A program made the translations under genes and the position numbers. Source: Gammaproteobacteria bacterium (GTDB lineage: Bacteria > Pseudomonadota > Gammaproteobacteria > Pseudomonadales > Azotimanducaceae). Taken from it: DNA of 64,000 nt. Numbering within the stretch: the stretch's first letter is position 1; each line of letters begins with the position of its first letter. The stretch spans positions 1 to 64,000 of the forward strand of contig VXYL01000046.1 in assembly GCA_009846005.1 (NCBI GenBank). The letters are read 5' to 3'. Under the pieces are notes generated by a model that was not told the DNA's origin, did not search any database, and saw nothing but the letters and a program-made list of their open reading frames with translations. Positions 30,899 to 40,362 of the stretch are shown here, piece by piece.

Positions 30899-31018
30899 TT
30901 AGAACAGCAGCAGTTCGATCAGACTGGCGATCATGATGACCACAGAGAGCCAGCCAGCCGCGATAAAGAGCTTGACGACCACGCCCTGCTCGAAGAAGTC
31001 CTCAATGAGGTGCCACAT
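30899..31018 (-). CDS. 39-residue single-pass membrane protein
   Basis: A short open frame, MWHLIEDFFEQGVVVKLF then a hydrophobic segment (AAGWLSVVIMIASLIELLLF). It has an amphipathic N-terminus and one membrane helix reaching the C-terminus. The stop lies 19 bases before the TerB-like gene, which suggests an operon. No family is recognised. Longer in-frame starts exist upstream (to 31123), but the added part is Arg-rich and resembles non-coding sequence. Confidence 0.55.
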   Translation of the reverse strand: MWHLIEDFFEQGVVVKLFIAAGWLSVVIMIASLIELLLF

Positions 31019-31139
31019 GCGTTTAGGATTCCGCCACCCAGACGACCGACGAGAATACCACACGGCCGTTTCGCGCCGCCCTTTCCCGTGACCTGCGGCG
31101 CGGTCTTCGGGCAACACCGACACGGCAACACCGACGATC

Positions 31140-31169
31140 TTGACATCAAGACCGGACCCCGCGCAGAAT
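31140..31169 (+). promoter_or_regulatory. Predicted sigma70 promoter of the aromatic leader and DAHP synthase
   Basis: A perfect -35 TTGACA (31140-31145) is followed after 18 bases by CAGAAT (31164-31169; four of six matches). Transcription would begin near 31176, only about 4 bases ahead of the leader-peptide ATG at 31180. Confidence 0.6.
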
Positions 31170-31179
31170 CCGCCGCCGA

Positions 31180-31269
31180 ATGAACGCTTCGCTTACCGAT
31201 ACGGGCCCGACGGGTTCGACCGTGACCACCGTCGCCGGCGGCGCGTGGTATTGGTTTTTCCATCGGTAG
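31180..31269 (+). CDS. Aromatic-rich leader peptide of the DAHP synthase attenuator
   Basis: An ATG opens a 29-codon frame that ends with the run Trp-Tyr-Trp-Phe-Phe-His-Arg before TAG 31267-31269. Five successive aromatic codons (TGG TAT TGG TTT TTC, 31246-31260) lie just upstream of a strong terminator and then the gene for the first aromatic-pathway enzyme. This is the layout of ribosome-mediated attenuation leaders such as trpL and pheL. No clear Shine-Dalgarno is seen; the predicted transcript begins only a few bases before the ATG. Stalling at these codons when Trp, Tyr or Phe is short would favour an antiterminator. Confidence 0.8.
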   Translation: MNASLTDTGPTGSTVTTVAGGAWYWFFHR

Positions 31270-31308
31270 GCGTGCTCCACACCGAGGGCGCCATCGTCGC
31301 CCTTCGCG

Positions 31309-31347
31309 AAAACCCCGATCGGCGACATGGCCATCGGGGTTTTGTTT
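31309..31347 (+). terminator. Intrinsic terminator/attenuator upstream of DAHP synthase
   Basis: AAAACCCCGAT (31309-31319) pairs perfectly with ATCGGGGTTTT (31333-31343); inside, GGC/GCC extends the stem, and the right arm runs into TTTTGTTT. It begins 39 bases after the leader stop and ends just before the ribosome site of the DAHP synthase gene. An alternative pairing of GGTTTT (31253-31258, in the aromatic codons) with AAAACC (31309-31314) would break the terminator and is a candidate antiterminator; ATCGG (31262-31266) with CCGAT (31315-31319) is another. Confidence 0.85.
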
Positions 31348-31360
31348 GAAGGGGACGAAA

Positions 31361-32437
31361 GTGACAATCGAGGCGGAAAATCTCAGGATCGCGGCGCAGC
31401 GTACGCTGCCCACACCCAAGGAGGTGAAGAGCAGGCATCCGGCGAACGACGCATTGCTCCGGGGCGTGGTGGAAGCCAGGCGGCGAATCAAGGACATCCT
31501 GGAGCGACGGGACCACCGCATGCTCGTCGTCGTGGGACCCTGCTCCATCCACGACCCCCGGGCGGCCCTCGACTACGCGGAGCGGCTGTCGAGACTGGCC
31601 GTGGAGACGCGCGACACGCTCTACATAGTCATGCGCGCCTACTTCGAAAAGCCCCGTACGACCACCGGCTGGAAGGGACTCATCAACGATCCATACCTCG
31701 ACGACACGGGTCACGTCGAGGATGGAATCTGTCTCGCCCGCAAGACGCTTGTCGAAATCGCGGCCCGAGGTATGCCCATTGCGACCGAAGCCCTGGATCC
31801 CATGACGCCCCAGTACCTGCAGGATCTGATCGCCTGGTCCGCCATCGGCGCCCGCACCGCGGAGTCGCAGCCGCACCGGGAGATGGCATCGGGATTGTCA
31901 TCGGTGGTTGGATTGAAGAACGCCACCGACGGTTCGGTGGACGTGGCGGTCAACGCGCTCAAAGCCGTCGGGAAGGCGCATCGGTTCCTGGGGATCGATG
32001 CCCTCGGTCGCGTCGCGTTGATTCAAACCCTCGGCAACCCCAACGCACACATCGTTCTGCGGGGCGGCGAGGGCGGACCCAACTACGATGTGCGCGCCAT
32101 CGAGCGATGCGAGGCGCGGTTGTTGGCGGGGAATCTGCCGCTCAACATCATGGTCGACTGTTCCCACGACAACTCCAACAAGGACCACGAGCGGCAACGC
32201 GTCGTTGTCGACGCCGTCGCGAGCCAGGTTGTCGATGGCAATCGCTCCATCATCGGGATCATGGTCGAGAGCAACATCGAGGCGGGCAACCAGCCGATCG
32301 GACAGGACATGGCCTACGGTGTCTCGATCACGGACGCCTGCGTCGGCTGGGACGACACCGAGGCAATGCTGCGCCACCTGGCGGCGACCCTGCACGAACC
32401 GCTAGTCGAACGCCTCGTGCCTGCAAAGGCGTCGTAG
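31361..32437 (+). CDS. aroF: 3-deoxy-7-phosphoheptulonate (DAHP) synthase, class I, AroF-like
   Basis: This 358-residue TIM-barrel enzyme condenses PEP and erythrose-4-phosphate, the first step to Trp, Tyr and Phe. It has VVVGPCSIHDPRAALDYA, MRAYFEKPRTTTGWKGLINDP, GARTAESQPHREMASGLS and MVDCSHDNSNKDHERQ (metal and substrate ligands). The segment ATEALDPMTPQYLQDLIAWSAIGART is closer to the Tyr-sensitive AroF than to AroG or AroH. GTG 31361 is chosen because GGGGA lies 5-10 bases upstream; TTG 31346 lies within the terminator tail. Expression appears to be controlled by the attenuator just upstream. Confidence 0.95.
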   Translation: MTIEAENLRIAAQRTLPTPKEVKSRHPANDALLRGVVEARRRIKDILERRDHRMLVVVGPCSIHDPRAALDYAERLSRLAVETRDTLYIVMRAYFEKPRTTTGWKGLINDPYLDDTGHVEDGICLARKTLVEIAARGMPIATEALDPMTPQYLQDLIAWSAIGARTAESQPHREMASGLSSVVGLKNATDGSVDVAVNALKAVGKAHRFLGIDALGRVALIQTLGNPNAHIVLRGGEGGPNYDVRAIERCEARLLAGNLPLNIMVDCSHDNSNKDHERQRVVVDAVASQVVDGNRSIIGIMVESNIEAGNQPIGQDMAYGVSITDACVGWDDTEAMLRHLAATLHEPLVERLVPAKAS

Positions 32438-32482
32438 GCGACGGGCTTGTGCCGTCCCGCGCCCCGAGCCGGGGTTGTCCCG
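32438..32482. repeat. Intergenic hairpins (REP-like), copy B
   Basis: Directly after the aroF TAG, GCGACGGG and GCCGTCCC flank the loop CTTGT (32446-32450) with six of eight pairs. A second hairpin CCCCG/CGGGG (32462-32474) and an overlapping CGGG/CCCG with loop GTTGT follow. The gap up to nfuA (32550) holds nothing else evident. The loop and arm pattern matches copies at 20172-20192 and 40255-40275. It may also end transcription of the two convergent genes. Confidence 0.5.
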
Positions 32483-32549
32483 TGCAGGCGGCGGCGCGCC
32501 TAAACGGGCGCGATAGCCTCGTCCTGGGCGCGAATGCCGATGCAACAGC

Positions 32550-33128
32550 CTAGCGGTAGTAGGCGTTGTCCGTCATAGAGTGGTCGGTGACGTCGCGGAT
32601 CTCGGTCAGTTCCGGAATCTGCTCCAACAAGGATCTCTCGACACTCTGCTTCAGCGTGATATCGACGGCGGCACAACCCTGGCAGCCCCCACCGAACTGA
32701 AGAACGGCGGCAGTCTCTTCCACGATCTCGACCAGTGTGACCTGGCCTCCATGGGCGGCCAACCCCGGGTTGATCTCGTTGTATAGGACGTAGTTGATGC
32801 GGTCTTCCAATGGCGAGTTCTCGTCGACGCTCGGCACCCGGGCGTTCGGTGCCTTGATGGTCAACTGGCCGCCCAACCGGTCTTCCTGGAAATCCACGAC
32901 GGCATCCGCAAGATAGGGTTCGCTGCGGGCCTCGAACCACGCGGTGAAACCATCGTAGGCCACCGGCGTATCGTCGTCCTGCTGTTCGCCGTCCCGGCAA
33001 TACGCGATACAGGTTTCCGCGTTCGGCGTCCCGGGCTGAGCGACGAAGATTCGGATGCCGCAACCCGCGTCCTGCTTGGCGAGCAGGTCCCGAAGATAGG
33101 CTTGGGCGGCGTTCGAAATGTCTACCAT
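32550..33128 (-). CDS. nfuA: Fe/S biogenesis protein NfuA
   Basis: At 192 residues it has the standard two-domain layout: a degenerate A-type (IscA-like) N-terminal domain ([37 protein letters not shown]) and a C-terminal Nfu domain with [17 protein letters not shown] and the cluster-binding CxxC in [11 protein letters not shown]. NfuA carries 4Fe-4S clusters to client proteins, which in this window could include the 4Fe-4S enzymes CysI and CysH. ATG 33128 starts MVDISNAA; the longer frame is spurious. Confidence 0.95.
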   Translation of the reverse strand: MVDISNAAQAYLRDLLAKQDAGCGIRIFVAQPGTPNAETCIAYCRDGEQQDDDTPVAYDGFTAWFEARSEPYLADAVVDFQEDRLGGQLTIKAPNARVPSVDENSPLEDRINYVLYNEINPGLAAHGGQVTLVEIVEETAAVLQFGGGCQGCAAVDITLKQSVERSLLEQIPELTEIRDVTDHSMTDNAYYR

Positions 33129-33178
33129 GAGCGATTCCCGACCAAAACACTCGGGAATAGTAACCCCGCAGCGGTTCG

Positions 33179-33919
33179 CTACGCAAACTCCGGCGCACTC
33201 CTGCCGTCCCGCGAGCGCGGGTAGCGGCCGGTTCGGCCGACGAATTCTCTGCTGAGCACCTGCCGGACGACGTCCTGGGCGATGTCCCGAACACGGTTTG
33301 ACGTCGGACCCGGAGCAACGCGCCCCCGCTGCACCCCGCGGATGCACTGGGCGAAGCCTTGGGGCACGCCTCGGCTCGAGGTGCGACATCGACAGGCCAT
33401 GAACGCCCGGAGCGTGTGCGCATCCCACTCGGTGGTCGAGTCGGCCTCTTGCCTAAGCAATCGCGATTGGGTACGCGAGGCAGGACTGATGCCGATCAGA
33501 TGTACGCGAATACCGAGTTGCTGGATCTCGGCAACGGCAATGCGTAGCTCGTCGTCGCCAGCTAGCAGCACGCAATCCGTCATCGCGTGGTTCCGCGCCA
33601 AGTTCACCATGTCGCTAGCGATCAGTGCATCAACGCCCTTCTGCCGACCACTGGCGTCGATACGTCCGAGTCGCAACTTGACATCGGCCTGCTCGGCTGC
33701 GGCGACCTGGGCTCGTGTTGGCCGGTTCGCGGTGCCGTCATACCAATAGACTCGCAACAGCGGTATTCCCGCCCTTTCCCGGGCGAATCCCGCCAGGTGG
33801 CGAACCGCCACTGCATGGTCCAGGAAGACTCGAGATCGGGCTGCCTTGCGACCGGACAAGGCCCGCGATCCCTCTGCGAACAAGTAGCCCGCGTCGACAA
33901 AGACTGCAACCCGATCCAT
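33179..33919 (-). CDS. NYN-domain (LabA/DUF88-like) protein, putative RNase
   Basis: A 246-residue protein with a PIN-like NYN fold in the first ~165 residues: [15 protein letters not shown] (first acidic residue near 9), [27 protein letters not shown] and [15 protein letters not shown]. The acidic positions for a metal-dependent nuclease are kept. The C-terminal ~80 residues are Arg/Ser-rich and not recognised. The RNA target is unknown. It stands alone, 50 bases beyond nfuA and divergent from metH. Confidence 0.8.
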   Translation of the reverse strand: MDRVAVFVDAGYLFAEGSRALSGRKAARSRVFLDHAVAVRHLAGFARERAGIPLLRVYWYDGTANRPTRAQVAAAEQADVKLRLGRIDASGRQKGVDALIASDMVNLARNHAMTDCVLLAGDDELRIAVAEIQQLGIRVHLIGISPASRTQSRLLRQEADSTTEWDAHTLRAFMACRCRTSSRGVPQGFAQCIRGVQRGRVAPGPTSNRVRDIAQDVVRQVLSREFVGRTGRYPRSRDGRSAPEFA

Positions 33920-33941
33920 CGTCAGACACCAACTACCTCGC

Positions 33942-33959
33942 CCGACCCCTGCGGGTCGG
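33942..33959. repeat. Hairpin in the metH upstream region
   Basis: CCGACCC (33942-33948) and GGGTCGG (33953-33959) form a perfect 7-base stem with loop CTGC. It lies in the 203-base gap between the NYN gene and metH, and its loop resembles the CYTGY family. No cobalamin- or SAM-riboswitch signature was recognised in this gap. Confidence 0.35.
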
Positions 33960-34122
33960 ACCCGATCTTTCGCGGGCCTCGCATCTTAACACCCAGCCCT
34001 CGCCAGAGGCGGGATCGCAGGCACACGGCCGACGGGACCATGAAGGTATTTCACGGCCAATCTCGACCACGTTCACGCCTTAGAACCCGCGCGCACCGTA
34101 GCATTGCGCCCTTGGAGCGGAT

Positions 34123-37100
34123 ATGGCGGCCAACCGAAACATAGCTTCCCCGCAAGGCACTCGCGCCGTCGGCGTTTCGCGCCAGCGAAAATCCCAGCGC
34201 GACCGCCAGGTCGCGCTTGCCCGAGCCTTGAACGAGCGCGTTCTGGTCCTCGACGGTGCCACGGGCACCATGCAGCAGGCGTACGACCTCACCGAAGCCG
34301 ACTACCGGGGCGACCGTTTCGAAGCCCACAGCCTGCCTCTCAAAGGCAACGGGGACCTTCTCTCGTTGACCCGCCCCGACATCGTCGCGGCAACCCATCG
34401 GGCTTACCTTGAAGCAGGTGCGGACATCGTCGAGACAAACACGTTCAGCGCGACGCGAATCGCACAAGCGGACTACGGACTCGAGGACAGCGTCTACGAG
34501 ATGAATGTCGCAGCCGCCGAGATCGCCTGCCGAACCGTCGACGAATTCAGCCACGGGCAACCGCGATGGGTGGCGGGAGTCATCGGGCCGACCAACCGGT
34601 CCGCCAGCATCTCGCCGGACGTAAACGACCCGGGGGCACGCAATGTGCGTTTCCAGGAACTCGTCGAGGCTTACGCGGAAGCCGCCCGGGGGCTCGTCGA
34701 GGGCGGTGCTGATCTCATCATGATCGAGACCGTGTTCGACACGCTGAACGCCAAGGCGGCGCTGTACGCCCTCGAGGATGTCTTCGAAGGGATCGGAGCG
34801 CGTTTGCCGGTGATGGTCTCGGGCACGATCACGGACGCTAGCGGCCGGACGCTGTCGGGGCAGACGCCGGAAGCGTTCTGGCACTCGATACGCCACGCCG
34901 ACCCGTTGATCGTCGGTTTGAACTGCGCGCTCGGATCCGAAGCCCTGCGTCCCCACGTCGAGGCGCTTGCCAAGGTCGCGACGACGTTCGTGAGCGTGCA
35001 TCCGAATGCCGGTCTCCCGAATGAGTTCGGCGAGTACGACGAGACTCCCGGGGCGATGGCAGAGGCCGTCGGCGACTTCATGCAGCGGGGCCTGGTTAAC
35101 CTGGTAGGCGGATGCTGCGGCACGACACCGGCGCACATACGGGCGCTTAGCCAACGCGCCCGCCAGGCCAAGCCGCGACCTAGGCCCGAGGGCCGACCGC
35201 GGCTCGCCCTCGCGGGTCTCGAACCGCTGGTCATCGACGGAGATTCGCTGTTCGTGAACATCGGCGAGCGGACCAACATGACCGGCTCAGCACGGTTCCG
35301 GCGCCTCATCAAGGCCGGGAACTACGCCGATGCCCTGGACATCGCGCGGCAGCAGGTGGAGAACGGCGCCCAGATCATCGACGTCAATATGGACGAAGGC
35401 ATGACCGACGGTCCCGCCGCCATGCAGCGCTTTCTCGACCTCGCGACGGGCGAACCCGACATCGCAAGGGTACCGGTGATGATCGATTCCAGCGACTGGA
35501 GCGTGATCGAGACGGGGCTGCGCTGTATACAGGGCAAGTCGGTCGTCAACTCCATCAGCTTGAAGGAAGGCGAAGGTCCGTTCCTGGCCCAGGCCCGGGC
35601 ATGTCGCCGCTACGGTGCCGCCGCCATCGTGATGGCGTTCGACGAGTCGGGGCAGGCCGATACGCTGACCAGACGCCAGCAGATCATGGCGCGCGCCTAC
35701 CGGTTGCTGGTCGACGAAGCCGGCTTTCCTCCCGAAGACATCATCTTCGATCCCAACATCTTTGCCATCGCCACCGGCATCGAGGAGCACCGCAACTACG
35801 GTCGGGACTTCATCGACGCCGTTCGCTGGCAGACGGAGAACCTCCCCCTCGCCCACACCTCGGGTGGCGTCAGCAACGTGTCGTTCTCGTTCCGGGGCAA
35901 CGATCGCGTCCGTGAAGCGATCCACGCGGTCTTCCTCTATCACGCCATCGAGTCGGGGTTGACCATGGGAATCGTCAATCCCGGGCAACTTGCCATCTAC
36001 GAGGACATACCGTCGGATCTCAAGGAGGCCGTGGAAGACGCCGTGCTCAACCGGCGTACCGACGCCACCGAGCGTCTGCTGGAAGTGGCCCAACGCTACA
36101 GCGGTGCCGGAACGTCGGCGCAGCAGGAGGACACCGCTTGGCGGGATGCGCCGGTCCGGAAGCGCTTGAGCCATGCCCTGGTCAACGGCATCGACCGCTA
36201 CATCGTCGAGGACACCGAGGAGGCCCGGCGCGATGCCGACCGCCCCATTGCAGTCATCGAAGGACCGTTGATGGACGGCATGAATACCGTGGGCGACCTA
36301 TTCGGGGCCGGCAAGATGTTCCTGCCTCAAGTGGTCAAGAGCGCGCGCGTCATGAAGCGTGCGGTTGCCCACCTCGTTCCGTTCATCGAGGCGGAGAAGG
36401 CGGCCCGGAAGGGTCCCTCCGGCGCGACCGGAATGGACACCCGGGGCAAGATCGTGATGGCCACGGTCAAGGGGGATGTCCACGACATAGGCAAGAACAT
36501 CGTCGGCGCGGTCCTGCAGTGCAACAACTTCGAGGTTCACGATCTCGGCGTCATGGTTCCAGCGGAGACGATACTCGACACGGCCGAGCGGATCGGCGCC
36601 GACCTCGTGGGTCTGTCAGGCCTGATTACGCCCTCGCTCGGCGAAATGGTCCACGTCGCAGGCGAGATGCAGCGACGGGGCATGACGGTGCCGCTGCTGA
36701 TCGGCGGCGCCACGACGTCGAAGGCGCACACGGCGGTCAAGATCGATCCGGCCTACGAACACGCGGTGGTGTACGTGACCGATGCATCGCGCAGCGTTGG
36801 CGTTTGCCAGTCGCTAGTGTCCGATGGTCTACGCGCATCGTTCCTTCAGGCAATCGCCGACGACTACCGGGTCGTTCGGGACCGAACCGCCGAACGCCGT
36901 CAGCGCTCGTTGCGACCCTATGCCGAGGCCCGGGATCGCCGCCCCGCGATCGACTGGTCGACGTACACCCCCCCGGCGCCGTCCTTCCTGGGATTGCGCG
37001 ACTGCGGCAGCTACCCGCTCGACAAGCTGATCGACTACATCGACTGGACGCCGTTTTTCCGCACCTGGGAGTTGGCTGGCCGGTTTCCCGCCATCCTGGA

Positions 37101-37869
37101 CGACGCGGTGGTGGGCGAATCTGCCCGGGACCTATACCGGGATGCACGGACGATGCTCGGCGAGATCGTCGACGGCGGGCTTCTCACTGCGCGCGGGGTG
37201 GTGGGCTTCTGGCCTGCGAACCGAGCCGGCACCGACGATGTCGAACTTTGGACCGACGAGAGCCGCGGTGTTTCCCGAGCGCGGCTGCATCACCTGCGCC
37301 AGCAGAACCCCAACGCGACGGCGAACCTCTGCCTCGCCGACTTCGTCGCTGAGCATCCCCAGCCGGACTACCTCGGGGGATTCGTGGTCAGCGTCGGCGC
37401 GGAGATTGACGCCGTGCTGCGCCGGTTCCCCAACGACGACTACCGATCAATCATGATCAAGGCCTTGGCTGACCGGTTGGTCGAGGCCTTCGCAGAGGCG
37501 CTGCACGAAGAGGTACGCAAAACCCATTGGGGCTACGCTCCCGAAGAGTCCCTTGCCAACGACGAACTCATCGGTGAGAGATACCGCGGCATACGGCCCG
37601 CGCCGGGCTATCCCGCCTGTCCGGACCACACCGAGAAGGCAACCTTGTTCGCGCTTCTCGACGCCACCGCTCGAACCGGGGCGAAGCTCACCGAGAACTT
37701 CGCCATGTGGCCGGCGGCGAGCGTTGCGGGGTGGTATTTCTCCCATCCGGATGCGCGCTACTTCGGTGTCGGCAGGGTTGCCGACGACCAATTGGCCGAC
37801 TACGCGCAGCGCAAGGGGGTTGATGCCCAGGAAGCCGCGCGTTGGCTGTCGTTCTCCCGTCCGGACTGA
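34123..37869 (+). CDS. metH: Cobalamin-dependent methionine synthase MetH
   Basis: This 1248-residue enzyme has all four MetH modules. The homocysteine domain (about 20-340) has [16 protein letters not shown] and the zinc ligands in [10 protein letters not shown]. The methyl-tetrahydrofolate domain (about 365-625) has [15 protein letters not shown] and [10 protein letters not shown]. The cap and B12 domain (about 655-905) has the Co-ligating His in [12 protein letters not shown] (about 786) plus SGLITPS and [14 protein letters not shown]. The C-terminal reactivation domain (about 915-1235) has the SAM site [16 protein letters not shown] precedes ATG 34123 by 6 bases. The only methionine synthase in this window. 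Confidence 0.98.
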   Translation: MAANRNIASPQGTRAVGVSRQRKSQRDRQVALARALNERVLVLDGATGTMQQAYDLTEADYRGDRFEAHSLPLKGNGDLLSLTRPDIVAATHRAYLEAGADIVETNTFSATRIAQADYGLEDSVYEMNVAAAEIACRTVDEFSHGQPRWVAGVIGPTNRSASISPDVNDPGARNVRFQELVEAYAEAARGLVEGGADLIMIETVFDTLNAKAALYALEDVFEGIGARLPVMVSGTITDASGRTLSGQTPEAFWHSIRHADPLIVGLNCALGSEALRPHVEALAKVATTFVSVHPNAGLPNEFGEYDETPGAMAEAVGDFMQRGLVNLVGGCCGTTPAHIRALSQRARQAKPRPRPEGRPRLALAGLEPLVIDGDSLFVNIGERTNMTGSARFRRLIKAGNYADALDIARQQVENGAQIIDVNMDEGMTDGPAAMQRFLDLATGEPDIARVPVMIDSSDWSVIETGLRCIQGKSVVNSISLKEGEGPFLAQARACRRYGAAAIVMAFDESGQADTLTRRQQIMARAYRLLVDEAGFPPEDIIFDPNIFAIATGIEEHRNYGRDFIDAVRWQTENLPLAHTSGGVSNVSFSFRGNDRVREAIHAVFLYHAIESGLTMGIVNPGQLAIYEDIPSDLKEAVEDAVLNRRTDATERLLEVAQRYSGAGTSAQQEDTAWRDAPVRKRLSHALVNGIDRYIVEDTEEARRDADRPIAVIEGPLMDGMNTVGDLFGAGKMFLPQVVKSARVMKRAVAHLVPFIEAEKAARKGPSGATGMDTRGKIVMATVKGDVHDIGKNIVGAVLQCNNFEVHDLGVMVPAETILDTAERIGADLVGLSGLITPSLGEMVHVAGEMQRRGMTVPLLIGGATTSKAHTAVKIDPAYEHAVVYVTDASRSVGVCQSLVSDGLRASFLQAIADDYRVVRDRTAERRQRSLRPYAEARDRRPAIDWSTYTPPAPSFLGLRDCGSYPLDKLIDYIDWTPFFRTWELAGRFPAILDDAVVGESARDLYRDARTMLGEIVDGGLLTARGVVGFWPANRAGTDDVELWTDESRGVSRARLHHLRQQNPNATANLCLADFVAEHPQPDYLGGFVVSVGAEIDAVLRRFPNDDYRSIMIKALADRLVEAFAEALHEEVRKTHWGYAPEESLANDELIGERYRGIRPAPGYPACPDHTEKATLFALLDATARTGAKLTENFAMWPAASVAGWYFSHPDARYFGVGRVADDQLADYAQRKGVDAQEAARWLSFSRPD

Positions 37870-37977
37870 CGGAGAGCTTCGGCCTCGGTTCTAACGATAG
37901 TCGGTTTCGTTGTTTCTCCTGCCGGGTGATTTCTGGCAACGTGTCGCGGCTAAAGCCCGTTTCCGCTTGCTGCGAAC

Positions 37978-39738
37978 ATGTACCAATACAACGCGTTCGA
38001 CCAACGCTTCGTGGAGGAGCGCGTCGAGCAGTACCGGGACCAGACCAACCGCTTCCTTGCCGGGGAACTGAACGAAAACCAGTTCCAGCAACTGCGCCTG
38101 CGCAACGGGCTCTACGTCCAGCGCTTGGCACCGATGTTGCGCATCGCCGTACCGTACGGAACATTTACGGCGACGCAACTTCGCACCCTCGCGGCCATCG
38201 CCCGGGACTACGACAAGGGCTACGGTCACCTGTCGACCCGACAGAACATGCAGGTCAACTGGCCCCAACTCGAGGCGGTGCCGGACATTCTCGCGCGTCT
38301 TGCCGCCGTGCAGATGCACTGCATCCAAACCAGCGGCAGTTGCATCCGCAACGTCACGGCCGATCAGTTCGCGGGCGTTGCCGCCGACGAGGTGGTCGAC
38401 GCCCGGCCCTACTGCGAGATCATCCGCCAGTGGTCGACCTATCACCCCGAGTTCGACTGGCTACCCCGCAAGTTCAAGATCGCCGTCAACGGGGCGACAA
38501 CGGATCGGGCCGCGACCCATGTTCACGATATCGGCATCCGGGTCCGCCTTGACGACGACGGCGCGCGACGCTTCGACTTCCTTGTCGGTGGGGGTCTCGG
38601 TCGAACCCCCGTGGTTGGCAAGGTGATCCGCGAAGGACTGCCTGAGCAGCACCTGCTCAGCTATCTCGAGGCCATCTTGCGTGTCTACAACCGCTACGGT
38701 CGTCGGGACAACAAATACAAGGCGCGGATCAAGATACTGGTGCGCGCCATGACGCCGGGGAAGTTCCGCGAGCAGGTCGATGCCGAATGGGAGCACCTGC
38801 GCGGCGGGCCGGCCCAGCTGCCGGTAAGCGAAGTCGAGCGCATACGCGCCCATTTCGAACACCCGCCGTACGAGCAGTTGCCGGACGAAGCGGCCTTCCT
38901 GGCGGTGGAACGCCTCCAGAATCGGTCGTTCAATGCCTGGATGCGGCACAACGTGGCCCCGCACAGGCGATCCGGCTACGCCATCGTGACACTGTCCACC
39001 AAGGCGACCGGGGTACCGCCCGGGGATGTGACCGACGAACAGATGGATGCCGTGGCTTCCTGGTCGGAACGTTTCGGCTTCGGCGAAATCCGCATCTCCC
39101 ACGAGCAGAACCTGGTGTTGCCCGATGTCCGGCAACGCGATCTGAAGACCCTTTTCGACCTGGCTTGCGAAGCGATGCTTGGGCAAGCCAACGCCGGATT
39201 GCTAACCGACATGATCTGCTGTCCGGGGGGCGATTTCTGTGCCTTGGCCAATGCGAAGTCGATCCCAATCGCCGAGGCCATCCAGCGCCGCTTCGACAAC
39301 TACGACTACCTCCATGATCTAGGTCCCATCGACCTCAACATCTCCGGGTGCATGAACGCCTGCGGTCACCACCATGTCGGTCACATCGGCATTCTCGGCG
39401 TGGACAAGCGGGGCGAGGAGTTCTACCAGGTATCGATCGGCGGCAACCAGGCCGACGACGCATCGCTTGGCCGGATACTCGGACCCTCCTTCAGTCGCGC
39501 CGATGTACCGGACGTGATCGGGCGGATTCTCGACGTGTACGTCGAGAAGCGGTCCGACGGAGAGATCTTCCTTGACACGGTGCGGCGCATCGGCGTCGAG
39601 CCTTTCAAACAGCGTGTCTACTCGACGCAGGCCACGGTCCACGCCGGAAGTTCCCGTCCCAAGACCGTTGCAGCACGCCTTCATACCGGAGGCGGTCCAC
39701 CGGCGCCTCGGATCGAAAAGACCGTACGTGCTGGTTAA
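37978..39738 (+). CDS. cysI: Sulfite reductase hemoprotein CysI (nitrite/sulfite reductase family)
   Basis: A 586-residue siroheme/4Fe-4S enzyme that reduces sulfite to sulfide in assimilation. It has two ferredoxin-like half-domains; GHLSTRQNMQVNWP and SGSCIRNVTADQ lie in the first half, and the cluster/siroheme cysteines are in CCPGGDFCALANAKS and SGCMNACGHHHVG. Followed by DUF934 with an 11-base overlap, as in the Pseudomonas cysI locus. No CysJ flavoprotein is next to it, so electrons may come from ferredoxin or another reductase. Siroheme comes from CysG (1347-2711). Confidence 0.94.
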   Translation: MYQYNAFDQRFVEERVEQYRDQTNRFLAGELNENQFQQLRLRNGLYVQRLAPMLRIAVPYGTFTATQLRTLAAIARDYDKGYGHLSTRQNMQVNWPQLEAVPDILARLAAVQMHCIQTSGSCIRNVTADQFAGVAADEVVDARPYCEIIRQWSTYHPEFDWLPRKFKIAVNGATTDRAATHVHDIGIRVRLDDDGARRFDFLVGGGLGRTPVVGKVIREGLPEQHLLSYLEAILRVYNRYGRRDNKYKARIKILVRAMTPGKFREQVDAEWEHLRGGPAQLPVSEVERIRAHFEHPPYEQLPDEAAFLAVERLQNRSFNAWMRHNVAPHRRSGYAIVTLSTKATGVPPGDVTDEQMDAVASWSERFGFGEIRISHEQNLVLPDVRQRDLKTLFDLACEAMLGQANAGLLTDMICCPGGDFCALANAKSIPIAEAIQRRFDNYDYLHDLGPIDLNISGCMNACGHHHVGHIGILGVDKRGEEFYQVSIGGNQADDASLGRILGPSFSRADVPDVIGRILDVYVEKRSDGEIFLDTVRRIGVEPFKQRVYSTQATVHAGSSRPKTVAARLHTGGGPPAPRIEKTVRAG

Positions 39739-40255
39739 GGCGCCCCCAAAACGGCCCGAACGGGCCGGTGCCGCCGCGGCCACGCCGACGATGGTCGCCG
39801 ACAGGTGGGCGCTCGTGGAACAGGGCCCGGCTCGTCCCGGGCAGATTGCCCCCTTGGAGGCGTGGCTCGAATCCCCCGCCGGTGCAGGGGTTTGGGTCGA
39901 AGGCGATGCACCGGTCGAAGATGTCGCACCCCGGCTCATCGAAGCCCCCGTGGTGGCGGTCCGCTTCGCTGCGTTTGCAGACGGCCGCGGTTTGACGTTC
40001 GGAAAGCTGTTGAGGACGCGCTACGACTTCGGCGGCGAGCTCCGTGCCTTCGGCGAGATCGTTCCGGATCTGACCGAATACATGTACCGTTGCGGATTCG
40101 ATGCGTTTGTTCTGGCTAATCGCCGGCAGGCCCAAGCGGCGATCGCATGCATTCAGCGCATGAGCGACCATTACCAGGGTTCGTTTCGGCAGCCGCTCCC
40201 GGCGTATCGACGCTTCGCGGAGCAGCCACAAGGTGCGGTCGCGCGACATTCGTAG
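39728..40255 (+). CDS. DUF934 protein, partner of CysI
   Basis: A 175-residue protein with the DUF934 core VVAVRFAAFADGRGLTFGKLLRTRYDFGGELRAFGEI and LTEYMYRCGFDAFVL. It is regularly encoded after this type of cysI, and is thought to be an accessory of sulfite reductase or its electron supply, though its activity is not established. The most likely start is GTG 39728 inside the cysI end. A hairpin repeat begins at its stop codon. Confidence 0.85.
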   Translation: MLVKAPPKRPERAGAAAATPTMVADRWALVEQGPARPGQIAPLEAWLESPAGAGVWVEGDAPVEDVAPRLIEAPVVAVRFAAFADGRGLTFGKLLRTRYDFGGELRAFGEIVPDLTEYMYRCGFDAFVLANRRQAQAAIACIQRMSDHYQGSFRQPLPAYRRFAEQPQGAVARHS

Positions 40256-40275
40256 GACGATCCTTGCGATCGTCC
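40255..40275. repeat. Intergenic hairpin (REP-like), copy C
   Basis: GGACGATC (40255-40262) and GATCGTCC (40268-40275) form a perfect 8-base stem around the loop CTTGC, immediately at the DUF934 TAG. Same design as the hairpin at 20172-20192 (loop CCTGT): the loop is kept while the stem bases change together. The remaining gap to 40362 also shows ACCGGACAGGCCCG-type GC pairing. Confidence 0.55.
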
Positions 40276-40362
40276 GACCCGGGCGGATACCTTGATCGCG
40301 GACCGGACAGGCCCGTTCCCTACGGCGGTCACCCTGTCTTCCGATGAGGCACCATAGTCACC

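Noticed and set aside
33920-34122. Possible cobalamin or SAM riboswitch before metH
   Set aside because: No B12-box-like or SAM-aptamer core was recognised; only a short hairpin is present.
34039-34144. Short upstream frame overlapping the metH start
   Set aside because: Has an ATG but no ribosome site and an Arg-rich product; no sign of a Met-rich leader.
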